Shown one piece after another: positions 18,113 through 28,108 of a stretch of 64,000 bases of DNA (the stretch's first letter is position 1; the number at the start of each line of letters is the position of its first letter). Below the pieces are notes generated by a model. The model was not told the DNA's origin. It did no database searches and saw only the letters and a list, made by a program, of their open reading frames with translations. The stretch spans positions 1,240,001 through 1,304,000 of the forward strand of contig LT598465.1 in the NCBI GenBank assembly GCA_900074745.1. Direction: 5' to 3'. Made by a program: the position numbers and the translations under genes. This DNA comes from Lachancea mirantina (lineage: Eukaryota; Ascomycota; Saccharomycetes; Saccharomycetales; Saccharomycetaceae).

Positions 18113-18843
18113 CTTAGTCGCCTGTTTTTTGGTGTTTGTTTCGGTGCAAAATAGTGTGATCTTGGAAAGTAAGAGCTACTAAACATGTCAAAATGATGGA
18201 GACATACCTAAAAGACGAAAAACAACTAACACCACCCACTTCGCCCTGAGCCACGTGCTATTATAAAGAAACGCTTGAAACGATAGGCCCACAATCCTGT
18301 GCATACCACAGATCATGAATTTACTCGACTTGTCTCGACTTCTTTCTGGCGTTATCATATCACGCAGCCGGAACAAAAATAAAGGATTTGTGGAGCATTC
18401 AATAGCTGCAATAGACAACATATCCGCGCTAAACGAAATACAGGCATTTCAAGACCCGATTTCGGTAAAACTACAACCTCATCTCAGTAACTGACAGTAA
18501 CTTTTCGCCGAGAAGTCTAAAAGAGATCTGAAAAAAACCATATTCAATGAAAGTCAAGCCTTAGGGGCACCTAATGCATCTAATACATCGATTTTACAGC
18601 TAACGTACCCTTCCCGGGCTTGCTACTCTTGTAAATGCCAATTTCTTCTCGTAGGAGCTGAAGCTTTGGTTTAATCGGTTGGATAAATTAAAGAGTTTGG
18701 TTCAAGAAGCATCATTTCTGACGGTATGATAACGGCTAAATGCCGTTCGGTTATAGATATTCACAGATAACTGAAATTGTGAACGGTTTATACCTGTAAT
18801 GCTCCGAGGGAGTTGGTATTCGGACTAAGAACTTATAGACTGG
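18113..18843. other. intergenic region at the synteny junction, divergent promoters CIN10 / UGA3
   Basis: 731 bases between the two starts. CACGTG at 18252-18257 lies upstream of the sugar porter. No ORF, tRNA or repeat marks the junction between the two conserved gene-order blocks. Confidence 0.5.
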
Positions 18844-20742
18844 ATGATCATAAAAGTGCGACGGACACACCGAAAAACGGGGTGTATCCAATGCAAAGTG
18901 CGCAAGAAACGGTGTTCTGAGGGCAAACCTAGCTGTGATGACTGCGAACGACTCGGGTTCGATTGCGTTTATTTGGAGAAAAGTTGTACGCGGGATCAGG
19001 CGAGCGAGTTGAAGCGACGGGTGGAACACGAGTTGAAGCGGCGAAATTTGCAGTTGAAGAAACGGGCAACGTTTGCTAACCCTAGTGATGAAGAGTCCGA
19101 AACACGTGACCTGTTTTCAACGACCGCCGGTGATGGGATATTGGACGAAAACTGTATTGAAGCGGTGAACTTTACGCCCATTTCTGCCTCGAATGATTTG
19201 CTGATGATAGCGCAGGATGCGGGTTCGGTATCCGATCTAATTTTGGACCATTGCGAAGAATCGCCGATTTTGCCATTATTTCCGTCATTGCACGACCCAA
19301 TGATGTCCAAGCTAGACGGTACTGCGTTGCATCTGTACAATTACTATCGCGAACACCTTGCCCAGATTATTTCCATCGCTCCTGTCAGATACAACTACTA
19401 TCTTCAAATTTTCCTACCCATGGCGCACCAGCACGAGGGAATTATGTACGGCCTGTTGGCCTGGTCCGCGCATCACCTGGCAATAGGAGGCTCAGAAACC
19501 TCTGCTAATAACCCGAATCTGAGTCCTGTGTTTCCTGAGAGTCCCGGGAAATACCGGGGTGGCAGTTTTGGCATTGGAGAGCCCGAAGGCAATTCTTCCC
19601 ATCTTACGCAAAGATTGGCAGACCTAGGAGACGACTCCTGTGACAAATATGATGAATCGGCAAGTACAGCGCTGGACGAATCGAACCTGGAGTCTATAAA
19701 TCTCGCGCTGAACGACAGGGCCAACGGTTGCCATAACGGTTCTCAGCGTTACGCCGAGCTAGCCAGTTTTTACACGCTGGAGTCTCTTAAACAACTGCAA
19801 ACTTCTGAATCAGTTCAGGAAACGGATTTTTTGTTTGTCATGGCTCAACTTCTGGTCTTATGTGGAGCCGAAATTTGTCAAGGCGACGTGGGTCGATGGC
19901 GCATTTTGCTGAGGCTTGGGGCGAAACTCATACGAGAGCATGTCGGTGACGACATAACTCACATGCTAGTTGATGATTTGAAAGCACCTGGGTCAATGAC
20001 CACCAGACACTGGTTACTTGCAAATTTCATATATCACGACATAATGGGATCAGAAAGCACGCATTTCCCGATGGAACAATACGCAAGCATACTTGACGCG
20101 AGTTTGGAGAATGATGGATCTAGCGTGGACCCGTTACATGGTGTCAATAGACCGATTTTCCGCATTTTAGGAGACGTGATGAATGTTGCTCGCAGTATGA
20201 AACGCGAGGGAATCGCCAGCGCATCGCATGAAGCATTTGGTGCCGTTATGAGGCGTGCACAGACGTTGCAAGCGGCTCTTTACAATGCTCAACCGTCCCC
20301 CAAGGATGTTGCTTGGTATGATGGGGTTTTGGGCAGCGAACTTTGCCATAAGATGTTCCAAGTATTCCGAACAGCCGCTCTGTTGTTGCTGAAAACCGCT
20401 ATCTTCCGCCAGCAAAAGAGCTCTTTTGAAGTCCAGTACCTTGCTTCAGAACTTTCGAGCGGCCTGGATTTCTTACTTGGTACTAGACTCGAAGGTGGGC
20501 TATGTTTCCCTATGTTCATGCTGGGTGTGAGCTCCACGGAACCTGCTCAAAGGGCGGATGTTGAACACAAATTTGGCGACTACATAAATAGGTACAAATG
20601 CCGCAATGTTGCGCGTGCGCGGGCCGTTGTTCGCAAACTTTGGCGCTCAGATGATGATAGCAGCTCGCATGGAAACATGTTTGCTACACCCGATTGGTTT
20701 GACGTTCTAGAGGAAATGCAGTGGGATTTGAACTTTGCGTGA
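18844..20742 (+). CDS. UGA3: Zn2Cys6 activator of GABA-utilisation genes, Uga3
   Basis: 632 residues (S. cerevisiae Uga3, 528). The Zn2Cys6 cluster is GCIQCKVRKKRCSEGKPSCDD(C)..C at residues 14-41. A basic linker and coiled coil follow (about 50-78). The regulatory domain contains LYNYYREHLAQIISIAP and YYLQIFLPMAH...LLAWSAHHL, nearly identical to Uga3, and the ending WDLNFA corresponds to YNINFA. Uga3 binds UGA1/UGA4 promoters and activates them when GABA is present. Extra residues lie in a central Ser/Asn-rich insert (about 215-290). In S. cerevisiae UGA3 is YDL170W, and the other YDL16x genes follow to the right, interleaved with YLR genes. It is convergent with UPS1. Confidence 0.93.
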   Translation: MIIKVRRTHRKTGCIQCKVRKKRCSEGKPSCDDCERLGFDCVYLEKSCTRDQASELKRRVEHELKRRNLQLKKRATFANPSDEESETRDLFSTTAGDGILDENCIEAVNFTPISASNDLLMIAQDAGSVSDLILDHCEESPILPLFPSLHDPMMSKLDGTALHLYNYYREHLAQIISIAPVRYNYYLQIFLPMAHQHEGIMYGLLAWSAHHLAIGGSETSANNPNLSPVFPESPGKYRGGSFGIGEPEGNSSHLTQRLADLGDDSCDKYDESASTALDESNLESINLALNDRANGCHNGSQRYAELASFYTLESLKQLQTSESVQETDFLFVMAQLLVLCGAEICQGDVGRWRILLRLGAKLIREHVGDDITHMLVDDLKAPGSMTTRHWLLANFIYHDIMGSESTHFPMEQYASILDASLENDGSSVDPLHGVNRPIFRILGDVMNVARSMKREGIASASHEAFGAVMRRAQTLQAALYNAQPSPKDVAWYDGVLGSELCHKMFQVFRTAALLLLKTAIFRQQKSSFEVQYLASELSSGLDFLLGTRLEGGLCFPMFMLGVSSTEPAQRADVEHKFGDYINRYKCRNVARARAVVRKLWRSDDDSSSHGNMFATPDWFDVLEEMQWDLNFA

Positions 20743-21044
20743 ATTTTGTATGAACTATAAGCTCACGCAAAGTAGACACAGTGTAATTTTAATCATTTTG
20801 AACTTGTAAGCCTCCTAGCCTGACATCTAAGCTGGTCTTTACGATGTATTCACCTGCGTTGCGGTACTCTTCCTGCGATCGCAGACTGTTCATAGAAGTA
20901 GACAAGTAACATAACCTCGGCTCCGCAACATCTGCAAGCCATGTTAAAACGGATCACAACCTCTGGATTACCAGACTTGTCGATTTCTAAATGCGTATGT
21001 GTTTCAATTTAAATACAGAGAGGGGGATGCGTAAATGAGGATAG
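20743..21044. other. intergenic, convergent 3' ends of UGA3 and UPS1
   Basis: 302 bases, AT-rich, with no ORF or RNA signature seen. Confidence 0.5.
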
Positions 21045-21578
21045 TCATTGGGCCTTGACCACTTTATACTGTTCCTCGAGTTTATCCATAACAAAAGTCA
21101 TGCCCATTCGGCTTCGTTTGATGTTTTCAGCGAACTTGTTTTGAGACCATTGCTCAATTCTGGACTTGATGCCGACCCTAAAATCACTGGAAAATTTGAC
21201 ATTGCTCGATACGTGGGTTTTCCCTAGTTCTTTATCGTATATGTAAGTCGTGAACTCTTCCACTTTTATGATCTTGGTGTGATCCAGATTTCTAGTGTAT
21301 GTTCTGAGTTGTCCGCTGTGTGGATCGACTTCCGAAATCTCCACGATCCAGGATTCAGAAACACGGCCAAGCAAAGGTTTGACCCATTGTGGAAGTCTTC
21401 CCGTTTTCTTTATCAGTCTTCTGACTTTCAGCAAGCCGTTGGAGTCTACTTCTTGCGACAAGGTATCTATTGATAAAACATGGCCAGCATACGGATTTGG
21501 ATACCTGTTAAAGAAAGCAAGCGAAACTGTACGAAAATCCTTATCGAAGGTGTGAGTGTTGCGATGCCAGAGCACCAT
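21045..21578 (-). CDS. UPS1: mitochondrial intermembrane-space phosphatidic-acid carrier Ups1 (PRELI/MSF1 family)
   Basis: 177 residues, the family's usual length, filling one PRELI/MSF1 domain. Start ATG 21578 (MVLWHRNTHTF); the codon before it is TTG. Diagnostic segments: AFFNRYPNPYAGHVLSID, WVKPLLG, TYTRNLDHTKIIKVEE and the C-terminal SRMGMTFV. These follow S. cerevisiae Ups1 (YLR193C) more closely than Ups2 or Ups3. Ups1 with Mdm35 moves phosphatidic acid from the outer to the inner mitochondrial membrane for cardiolipin synthesis. It is followed on the same strand by NCW2-like and NMT1 genes, the YLR193C-194C-195C order. Confidence 0.95.
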   Translation of the reverse strand: MVLWHRNTHTFDKDFRTVSLAFFNRYPNPYAGHVLSIDTLSQEVDSNGLLKVRRLIKKTGRLPQWVKPLLGRVSESWIVEISEVDPHSGQLRTYTRNLDHTKIIKVEEFTTYIYDKELGKTHVSSNVKFSSDFRVGIKSRIEQWSQNKFAENIKRSRMGMTFVMDKLEEQYKVVKAQ

Positions 21579-22536
21579 CAATTGTTAATTTGTTGGATGT
21601 TGGACCTCACGCCTGAAGCCTAACCGCTACTAGGTCATTAATAAGTATATTCTTTTTTTTTCTCTTGTAGAAACCCGCTCGCCCGTTTTACGACAAAAAG
21701 GATTGTGACCCGTAAACGGCACCGGAACAATTCTTTGATTTTCATTTCAAACGTAGTTGATACTTTTCGCGTGTGATTCATGCTGTCCAAATCCTTCCGT
21801 CAAACTCTTCTTCGCCATGCTTCTGCTAACGTGACACTGGATACTTGGGAGAGATATCACATTTCTCCCAAAATCTATGCACATCGGAATGGAAATCGTC
21901 AACAAGTAGTTTCGGTACCACAATGTCATTGTGAAGGTTCAGGCAAGTTCGCAGTTCGGGCTCACTCGATCATATGATCTTGGTAATTTCACATTGAACT
22001 TTATGCCAAGTCTTTGTCCCGTAACCTCGCGAAAAAGATGGAGAGAACCTTAAGTCTCCAACCCCCGGTTTGGAGACTGCGATACTTAAAACTTTATCTG
22101 ATATGTCATGCATCATCTCGGAGCCACACTCATTGATGTCATGTTCTACGAATAGCCGCCGATGATGTAATCAAGTAGACTGAAATTTATCAAAGGCGCT
22201 CAGAGGAGTAAAACCCCCTCCTTTTATAGCTTTTTTTTTCTTGAGCCTTGCTCCTTCCCCAATGAGCCCATAGCAATTTAATGTAGAACAAACACGATTT
22301 GCGCTTTTGGTAATGTGGCTTATACTCAAAGATATCTGAAATTCTAGCCGCCAGGCTCTTTGCATCGATTTAGCGTGTGAACGTTCTTAACTGGTGTGCC
22401 TTCAGCATATTTTTAAAAACGTTTGTCGAATCCAGTATATAATAGGAGCTGATTTGGAATGGAAAGTCAATTAAGATGCATGGTTAGATGTAGATTATTA
22501 TAAACTAGTATTATCTTGAATTGAGCTATTTTCTGC
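21579..22536. other. intergenic region UPS1 5' end to NCW2-like 3' end
   Basis: 958 bases. The first 200 hold the UPS1 promoter (TATA-like AATAAGTATATTC near 21640 and a T9 tract). A 65-codon ORF at 21780-21977 is listed separately. The rest is AT-rich with no recognised feature. Confidence 0.45.
21780..21977 (+). CDS. possible small ORF, unknown (65 aa)
   Basis: ATG at 21780 opens a frame beginning MLSKSFRQTLLRHASANVTL, rich in Arg, Ser and Leu and lacking acid residues for the first 20 positions, as in a mitochondrial presequence. The rest contains two nearby cysteines (PQCHCEG). It lies divergent to UPS1. I do not recognise a family, and a chance ORF is as likely. A homologue at the same place in related species would be needed to accept it. 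Confidence 0.25.
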   Translation: MLSKSFRQTLLRHASANVTLDTWERYHISPKIYAHRNGNRQQVVSVPQCHCEGSGKFAVRAHSII

Positions 22537-23656
22537 TCACAGAAGAAGAACTCCGATGGCTACAATTCCGGCGTCAAAAAGGTGGTTTTTCATGAGCAGA
22601 TCGGCTCCGTTTGTGGAGTTCCGATAGCGATGCCTCGTAGAAGTTTGCGTTAGGACGCGTCCACCAGTGGTGGTCGTCAAAGTAGTGATTTCTATTGAAC
22701 TAGCCAGATCGCGATCGCTCTGCGTCGCGTCGTGAGATGCAGTAGTCCCTATGTCTCCGCTGGATGCAGCGCCTTGGGGGCTGACGGTGGAATGAGGGGA
22801 CTGATCAGACGCGTCTGTCTTGCCTTGAGCTTCATCTCCCCCTGTTGCTGAGCCGTGGTTTCCATTACTGGGCTGTACGTGCGGACTTCCTGCTATCACA
22901 CCAGAGCCTCCTTCATCGCCGTCGGAATTCGATCCCTTCGAACCTGAGTTTCCTTGATCATCTCCGGATTCCGAGTCGCTAGAACTTCCACCTTTGGTCG
23001 AGCCTGAACTACTGGATCCCAAGCTTCCTTGATCACTGCTTGATCCTGAAGCTCCTGAGCTGCCATGACTACCACTTCCAGAGCCACTATGACTACTACT
23101 TCCAGAACTTCCGTGGCTGCTACCTCCTGAGCTTCCATGACTAGTCACCGAATTGCCGTGAGCGATTCCTCGACTTTCGTATTCTTCGTAATTGACAATC
23201 AACTTCGACGCCTCCGGCAACCGTTTATCTGGGAATGGTCTGGAGACATTCTCTAATATTGCTACGGCATACTTTGATCCTATCAATGAGAATAAAAGTG
23301 TGGTTTTATTTTGCATATTTTGAACCATGCGAAAAGGTACCAATTTGCCTGCTACTGCTCTTTGCGAATTTTTCGATGCATCTACAGGCACTTGGCTTTG
23401 AAGTTTAAATATTCCAAGAACTGATCGCGGAATCGTGGCTAATTGGCAATGCGCGGTTATTCTCGCTATTAGATTTACAGATCCGGGACCCTTAAGCCAG
23501 GCGCAGCTTCTTTTTTCTATGACCTTCAAAGCCTCAAGAGGGCTCAGAAAAATCTCTAGCGATCATACAAGTCACGAACCCGCTTATCAAGGCAGCCATA
23601 ACAAGTGCAGGAACGCCGAGCTTTCTGAGTTCACAAGCCAAGAATATTGCGTACAT
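22537..23656 (-). CDS. NCW2: NCW2-like GPI-anchored Ser/Gly-rich cell-wall protein, apparently frameshifted near its start
   Basis: The main frame (22537 to about 23565) has no ATG near its 5' end; the first is residue 68 of the frame counted from a TTG. It encodes a folded-looking region of about 130 residues, then about 130 residues of Ser/Gly/His/Asp repeats, and a C-terminus with an Asn/Gly site followed by a hydrophobic tail (HLFDAGIVAIGVLLL), typical of a GPI-attachment signal. A separate 40-codon ORF from ATG 23656 encodes LGVPALVMAALISGFVTCMIA, a good signal peptide, in another frame. The two frames overlap at a T5 run (23548-23552), where one base fewer would join them. Position between UPS1 and NMT1 equals YLR194C (Ncw2, a structural cell-wall GPI protein). 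It may be a sequencing error, a strain-specific null, or rarely a recoding event. Confidence 0.65.
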
Positions 23657-23781
23657 TGCAAGATCTTAGATTACTACATACGTGCCTTTCGTTGTCTAAT
23701 TGTTCATTGCAGATCTCTAAAATAAATTTTTGTAAGAGCGGGGTACCTGGACGGTTCCAAGCCCGATGACGTACAATTTAC

Positions 23782-25128
23782 CTAGAGCATAACTACGCCG
23801 ACGTTACTACGACCCTCTGGATCGAAATCCTTGTCTTCGTTGAGTCCGCCTGCAATTGGAATCGTCCGGTAGTTGAACAGGTAGAAATTCAAAAAACCGT
23901 CACCGGGCCCAAATTTCAAGTCTTCCAAAAACAGCGTGTTGTCTTGACTGCTCAGAGCGTTGAAAACGTCCATTTTCAAATCGCGCGCTAAAATGCACAC
24001 ATCGGCCATCAGGGTAGTGATCCTTTTCTTCAATTTCGAGGTTGCCTCTCGGCTAAATCTGTCGCCTTCCTGGAAATCCGCATTGGAAGCGTAGTAGAAC
24101 AGATACCCTATGCCAAGTTCGTTGTAAAGTGGATTGTCGAGAACCGTGAAAGGCAAGGAGTAGAAGGACACGAAATCGGATATTTCACCGTTGGTCTCGG
24201 CAACATAGGCGTAAACGACGTTGTCGGTGTTCAAGAAAGAATGACGAAATTCCTCCTTGGTGAAAATTTGGACGAGGTCAAATCTTTCCTGGTACTTGTT
24301 GAACAGCGCAAGAACGGCGTCCAGATCTTCTTCCTGCATGGGACGCAGGCCAGGAGTAGTGGTATGCTTTGGTAAAGTGTACTTGGCTATCATTTGGGTC
24401 TTGGTGGCATTGGCGGGGAGACCTGTGAAACCGACATCGTGTAGCTTTGCCCAATTCAAAGGACGGTGCGCGTAGCGGCACGTAGAGACTGGAGATGGCA
24501 GAAGAACTCCGCCGGTGTGTAGTGCTTGCCAAATATCGTGTTTATTGACTCTTCTGGTGATTTCTTTAATCAATACGGGCGCCAATCTCTTAGAACGCAA
24601 TTTCTTATGAATGCAAAGGAAATTGATCTCTACACTCTTGAATTCGCGCTTGCGCACGCGAAGCGTCGCGGGGGCAGCGCTAATGAACGCGACAAGTCGC
24701 TTAGTTTGTCTGATACGCACACCGACGTGCCATTCTTTTTTCCATCCGGGTGGTTTGAGAGACCAATTGAAGAATTCACGCGAATAATTGAACCGGAAAG
24801 TCGCGTCTTGGTCCTCTACATAGTTCTCGTTAAGCAGAACAAACACGTCTTCCAACTGTGCGGGGTCGGTAATGTCGACGGTGCACCACTCGAAATCATT
24901 CAACAGCGGCAGAGGCGCGTCAGGAATGTCTTCGGGTTTCTTGGAACTGTCAATTGGACCCTCGGACGCGATTTTTTCGTCGAATCTAGAAACTGGCTGA
25001 GTCTTCCAGAATTTGTATTCCTCGAATTCTTTTTCTTGCTGTTTCGAGAGTCCTGCTTTGTTTTTCTGCAGAGCAAGCAGCTTTAAAAGCTCCTGCAGCT
25101 TCTTGGATTGATCTTCGTCCTGTGACAT
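23782..25128 (-). CDS. NMT1: glycylpeptide N-tetradecanoyltransferase (N-myristoyltransferase) Nmt1
   Basis: 448 residues (S. cerevisiae 455). Two tandem GNAT-like folds: the N-half binds myristoyl-CoA (around [21 protein letters not shown], the conserved CoA-contact loop) and the C-half binds the peptide. The signatures EINFLCIHK and [15 protein letters not shown] are present. The chain ends GVVML, whose terminal Leu carboxylate is the catalytic base, so an intact C-terminus matters and is seen. The enzyme adds myristate to N-terminal glycine of Arf, G-alpha and other proteins. The N-terminus is Lys/Gln-rich and probably ribosome-associated. Position matches YLR195C. Confidence 0.98.
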   Translation of the reverse strand: MSQDEDQSKKLQELLKLLALQKNKAGLSKQQEKEFEEYKFWKTQPVSRFDEKIASEGPIDSSKKPEDIPDAPLPLLNDFEWCTVDITDPAQLEDVFVLLNENYVEDQDATFRFNYSREFFNWSLKPPGWKKEWHVGVRIRQTKRLVAFISAAPATLRVRKREFKSVEINFLCIHKKLRSKRLAPVLIKEITRRVNKHDIWQALHTGGVLLPSPVSTCRYAHRPLNWAKLHDVGFTGLPANATKTQMIAKYTLPKHTTTPGLRPMQEEDLDAVLALFNKYQERFDLVQIFTKEEFRHSFLNTDNVVYAYVAETNGEISDFVSFYSLPFTVLDNPLYNELGIGYLFYYASNADFQEGDRFSREATSKLKKRITTLMADVCILARDLKMDVFNALSSQDNTLFLEDLKFGPGDGFLNFYLFNYRTIPIAGGLNEDKDFDPEGRSNVGVVML

Positions 25129-26263
25129 TGAATGAGAAACCCTGGGGGCGTCAGAAGGAGCTGTTGGAGGGTCTGAATGGTAACACTTGTTCTCTTTTTG
25201 GTGAGTTCTGAATTGGTCATTTTTTCAAATGTTGGTAATGTTGAATTCACGTGACTTAGATATGATAACTTGACCAAACTTGACTACAGATACCAGGTCA
25301 AGCACAGATTGGTCAAGGACCTCTTCCATTTTGACGATTACGACTTGAATTTTGCATGGTCTTGGTCAATTGCTACAAAAAAATTTCAAATTGATTAACG
25401 TGTTTTCGATGCAAGGTTCGTTCCCACTTTTCTTGTCCCTGTTATCTGCGAGCCAGCTTTTGGCCTATCTCTCTACCTGAGGCCAGTGCAGATATATTGG
25501 GAAATTTGGCGAATTACTATAAATATATTTGTGTTTTCCGGGACGAATGTGACATCCTCGCGTCAAAGACCTTGAGTGCATATCTTTAATTCTCACCACG
25601 GGTCAACTGCCATATGTGATTTGGCCGGCAATGATATTAATAAAGTTATTTAAATCAAAAATAGGTCGCTACCCGTGCTCGTCATCGAACGTTAAGGTTT
25701 GAGATATTGAAAAATTAGGTCCTCACATTTAATTAGCAATGGACTCATACGTTGGCAGAATGCTTGGTTGCTGTTCGTCTTTGCTCTTTCATCCTGTGTT
25801 TTGTCGTTTTCGTTTTCTGACCACCGACAGTTTAATGATTTTACGAAAAAGGCAGTGACGTTGCTGGCGCCGAGGAAAATTCAATAGACAAAGAAGTAAC
25901 AAGAAAAATAAAGGCTGAAAGGTGATTGAACGATTGGAAAAGTGTATCAATTGCATTAACTAGACACATCGTTTTTGAGTTTAGTGCCCGTATAATACAC
26001 CGGTTTCTAAAATCTAAAAACAATTTGACACTGTTTTTATTGCAGTTTTGGTTGAACCAAGTAAACAGATGCCAGGATATAAGCGCAAAATTGGCCACCA
26101 TTCAAGAGTTGTTAACTTGTTGTTCCTTCCTCTCCTCGAGAACGTTTTGTCGAACATTTGACTTACTCGGTGTTGTCTTTCTTTTTCTCTCTATGTGGCT
26201 AAAAAATTTTCAGTTAGCGACGCGATGAGATGACCGGGACGCTGAACCAAACAAGCATTGACA
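25129..26263. promoter_or_regulatory. long divergent intergenic region NMT1 / PWP1
   Basis: 1135 bases. TCACGTGA at 25247-25254 upstream of NMT1. Four GGTCAA/TTGACC copies lie at 25270-25369, overlapping a 46-codon open stretch without ATG (stop-bounded) that I do not call a gene. A PAC/RRPE pair sits just upstream of PWP1. The ORFs at 25841-26101 and 25926-26228 overlap on opposite strands and look like chance. Confidence 0.5.
26199..26232 (+). promoter_or_regulatory. RRPE and PAC pair upstream of PWP1
   Basis: CTAAAAAATTTTCAG (26199-26213) is followed by GCGATGAGATG (26222-26232), only 31 bases before the PWP1 ATG. Both are exact or near-exact ribosome-biogenesis motifs. The same GCGATGAGATG 11-mer occurs upstream of RPP2B. 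Confidence 0.7.
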
Positions 26264-27967
26264 ATGATTTCGGCGACCACATGGGTGCCAAGAGGCTTCC
26301 CGTCCGAGTTTCCGGAGAAATACCAGCTCAACGATGAAGAAATGGCCAGAATCAATCAATTGGCACAACTGAACCTCGGAGACGCAAGAGACGAGCTGGA
26401 AGATGCTAGAGATGCGGAAGACGCCGAAGAGACTGAAGGCAACGAAACCGACATTAAAACGTTACAGGACCAAATAGAAGACGACAACGATTTGAAAGAA
26501 TTCGACTTAGAGCATTACGACGACGAAAACGTCAGCGGTGGCCAAGGTGCAATGATGTTCCCTGGGCTTCCCGACGAAGTCAAGTTCGAAGAAGGTGAAG
26601 ACGGCGAAGATCAGTATTTGGCGTTGCCCACACAGCAGGACGATCAGGAGGAAAAACAGGAGCTCCAAGTGTATCCTACCGACAACATGGTGTTAGCATC
26701 GAGAACCGAAGACGACATCTCATACTTGGATGTCTACGTGTACGACGACGGAGCCGGGTTTAACGACCCTGACGTGCCCGACGAGGCCGGCGACGAACAG
26801 GACCCCGACGTTGCGCGCGGTTTAGTGCGTGACAACGCACTTTATGTCCACCACGATCTTATGTTGCCTGCATTCCCGCTGTGCGTCGAATGGATCAACT
26901 ACAAACCAGGCTCTAACTCGGAACAACCCGCCAATTTTGCCGCTATAGGTACATTTGACCCGCAGATCGAGTTGTGGAACTTGGACTGCGTCGAAAAGGC
27001 GTTTCCAGATATGATTCTGGGCGAACCACAGGACAACGAACTATCCACATCTCAGAAGAAGAAGAAAAAGAATAAGAAAAAGTCCAAGCATGTTACAACC
27101 CACCACATTGACGCCGTCCTGTCTCTCGCGCATAGCAAACACTTCCGTGCCGTGCTGGCTTCGACTTCTGCTGACCACACTGTCAAACTATGGGATTTGA
27201 ACCAAGGAATTGCAGCACGTTCCATCGCCTCCACGCACTCTGACAAAAATGTGTCCTCGTCCCAATGGCATCCTACCAGCGGTTCCATTCTTCTCACAGG
27301 TGGTTACGACGCGAGAGTTGCATTGACAGACGTTAGAATCGCCGATGACTCTCAAATGAGCAAATACTGGTCGGTCATGTCCGGCGAAGACATTGAAGCC
27401 GTTCAGTTTGCTGACGAAAATGTATTTATGTGTGGTACAGATGCTGGTAATGTTTACTCCTTCGATATCAGAAATGGCGAGAGCAGCAAAGCTCTCTGGA
27501 CGCTAAATGCCCACGATGCAGGTATCTCGTCCTTGAACGTTAACGCATTCGTGCCTAACATGATGTGCACCAGCGCCATGGGTGAGAAAACGGTCAAGCT
27601 ATGGAAATGCAATGCTCAAGGTCCAAGCATGGTTCTAAGTCGTGACTTTGGCGTTGGAAACGTACTGACAACATCTTTTGCGCCCGATATTGAGGTTGCC
27701 GGTAACATCGTCGTTGGTGGAGTCAATAAGGGACTCAAGCTGTGGGATGTTTTCACCAATAGATCTGTGCGCAAAAACTTTTCTGAAGAGCTTTCGACGG
27801 TACAGAAAAAGGCTCGCCAGGAAGCCCAAACCATCGGTAAAGCGTCCAGAATAGCTCGCAAATATGTCAAGAACGATAATCCTGACACAGTGGTGACGAT
27901 CGACGACCAAAGCGGCGACGAAGCAGAGAACGATGCCGAGGAAGAAGATTGGGAAGACACCGATTAA
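26264..27967 (+). CDS. PWP1: WD40 ribosome-biogenesis protein Pwp1
   Basis: 567 residues (S. cerevisiae 576) from ATG 26264; the TTG two codons upstream is ignored. The start MISATTWVPRGFPSEFP is the typical Pwp1 N-terminus. A long acidic region (residues 40-190) precedes WD40 repeats from about residue 205, visible as ..VKLWDLN, ..ARVALTD, ..VYSFDIR, ..VKLWKC and ..LKLWDV. A poly-Lys loop (KKKKKNKKKSKH, about 265-276) interrupts the first blades. Pwp1 acts in 25S/5.8S rRNA maturation and 60S assembly. Order matches YLR196W between NMT1 and NOP56. Confidence 0.96.
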   Translation: MISATTWVPRGFPSEFPEKYQLNDEEMARINQLAQLNLGDARDELEDARDAEDAEETEGNETDIKTLQDQIEDDNDLKEFDLEHYDDENVSGGQGAMMFPGLPDEVKFEEGEDGEDQYLALPTQQDDQEEKQELQVYPTDNMVLASRTEDDISYLDVYVYDDGAGFNDPDVPDEAGDEQDPDVARGLVRDNALYVHHDLMLPAFPLCVEWINYKPGSNSEQPANFAAIGTFDPQIELWNLDCVEKAFPDMILGEPQDNELSTSQKKKKKNKKKSKHVTTHHIDAVLSLAHSKHFRAVLASTSADHTVKLWDLNQGIAARSIASTHSDKNVSSSQWHPTSGSILLTGGYDARVALTDVRIADDSQMSKYWSVMSGEDIEAVQFADENVFMCGTDAGNVYSFDIRNGESSKALWTLNAHDAGISSLNVNAFVPNMMCTSAMGEKTVKLWKCNAQGPSMVLSRDFGVGNVLTTSFAPDIEVAGNIVVGGVNKGLKLWDVFTNRSVRKNFSEELSTVQKKARQEAQTIGKASRIARKYVKNDNPDTVVTIDDQSGDEAENDAEEEDWEDTD

Positions 27968-28108
27968 ACGAACATAGTCATTTATTCTGTATATTATATT
28001 GTAATTCCGTTGCAAGGGCTCATTCTCATTCCAACCCGTCGCAATATACTCATAGTAGCCTATCCTAATTGACTCATAATCAACCTAGTCACTAGTCTCA
28101 GAAACCTA

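Noticed and set aside
23676-23681. GTATGT donor-like hexamer upstream of the NCW2-like gene, considered as an intron that would join the frames
   Set aside because: The only upstream ATG reads three codons to a stop, there is no branch site, and no acceptor puts the signal peptide in frame with the body.
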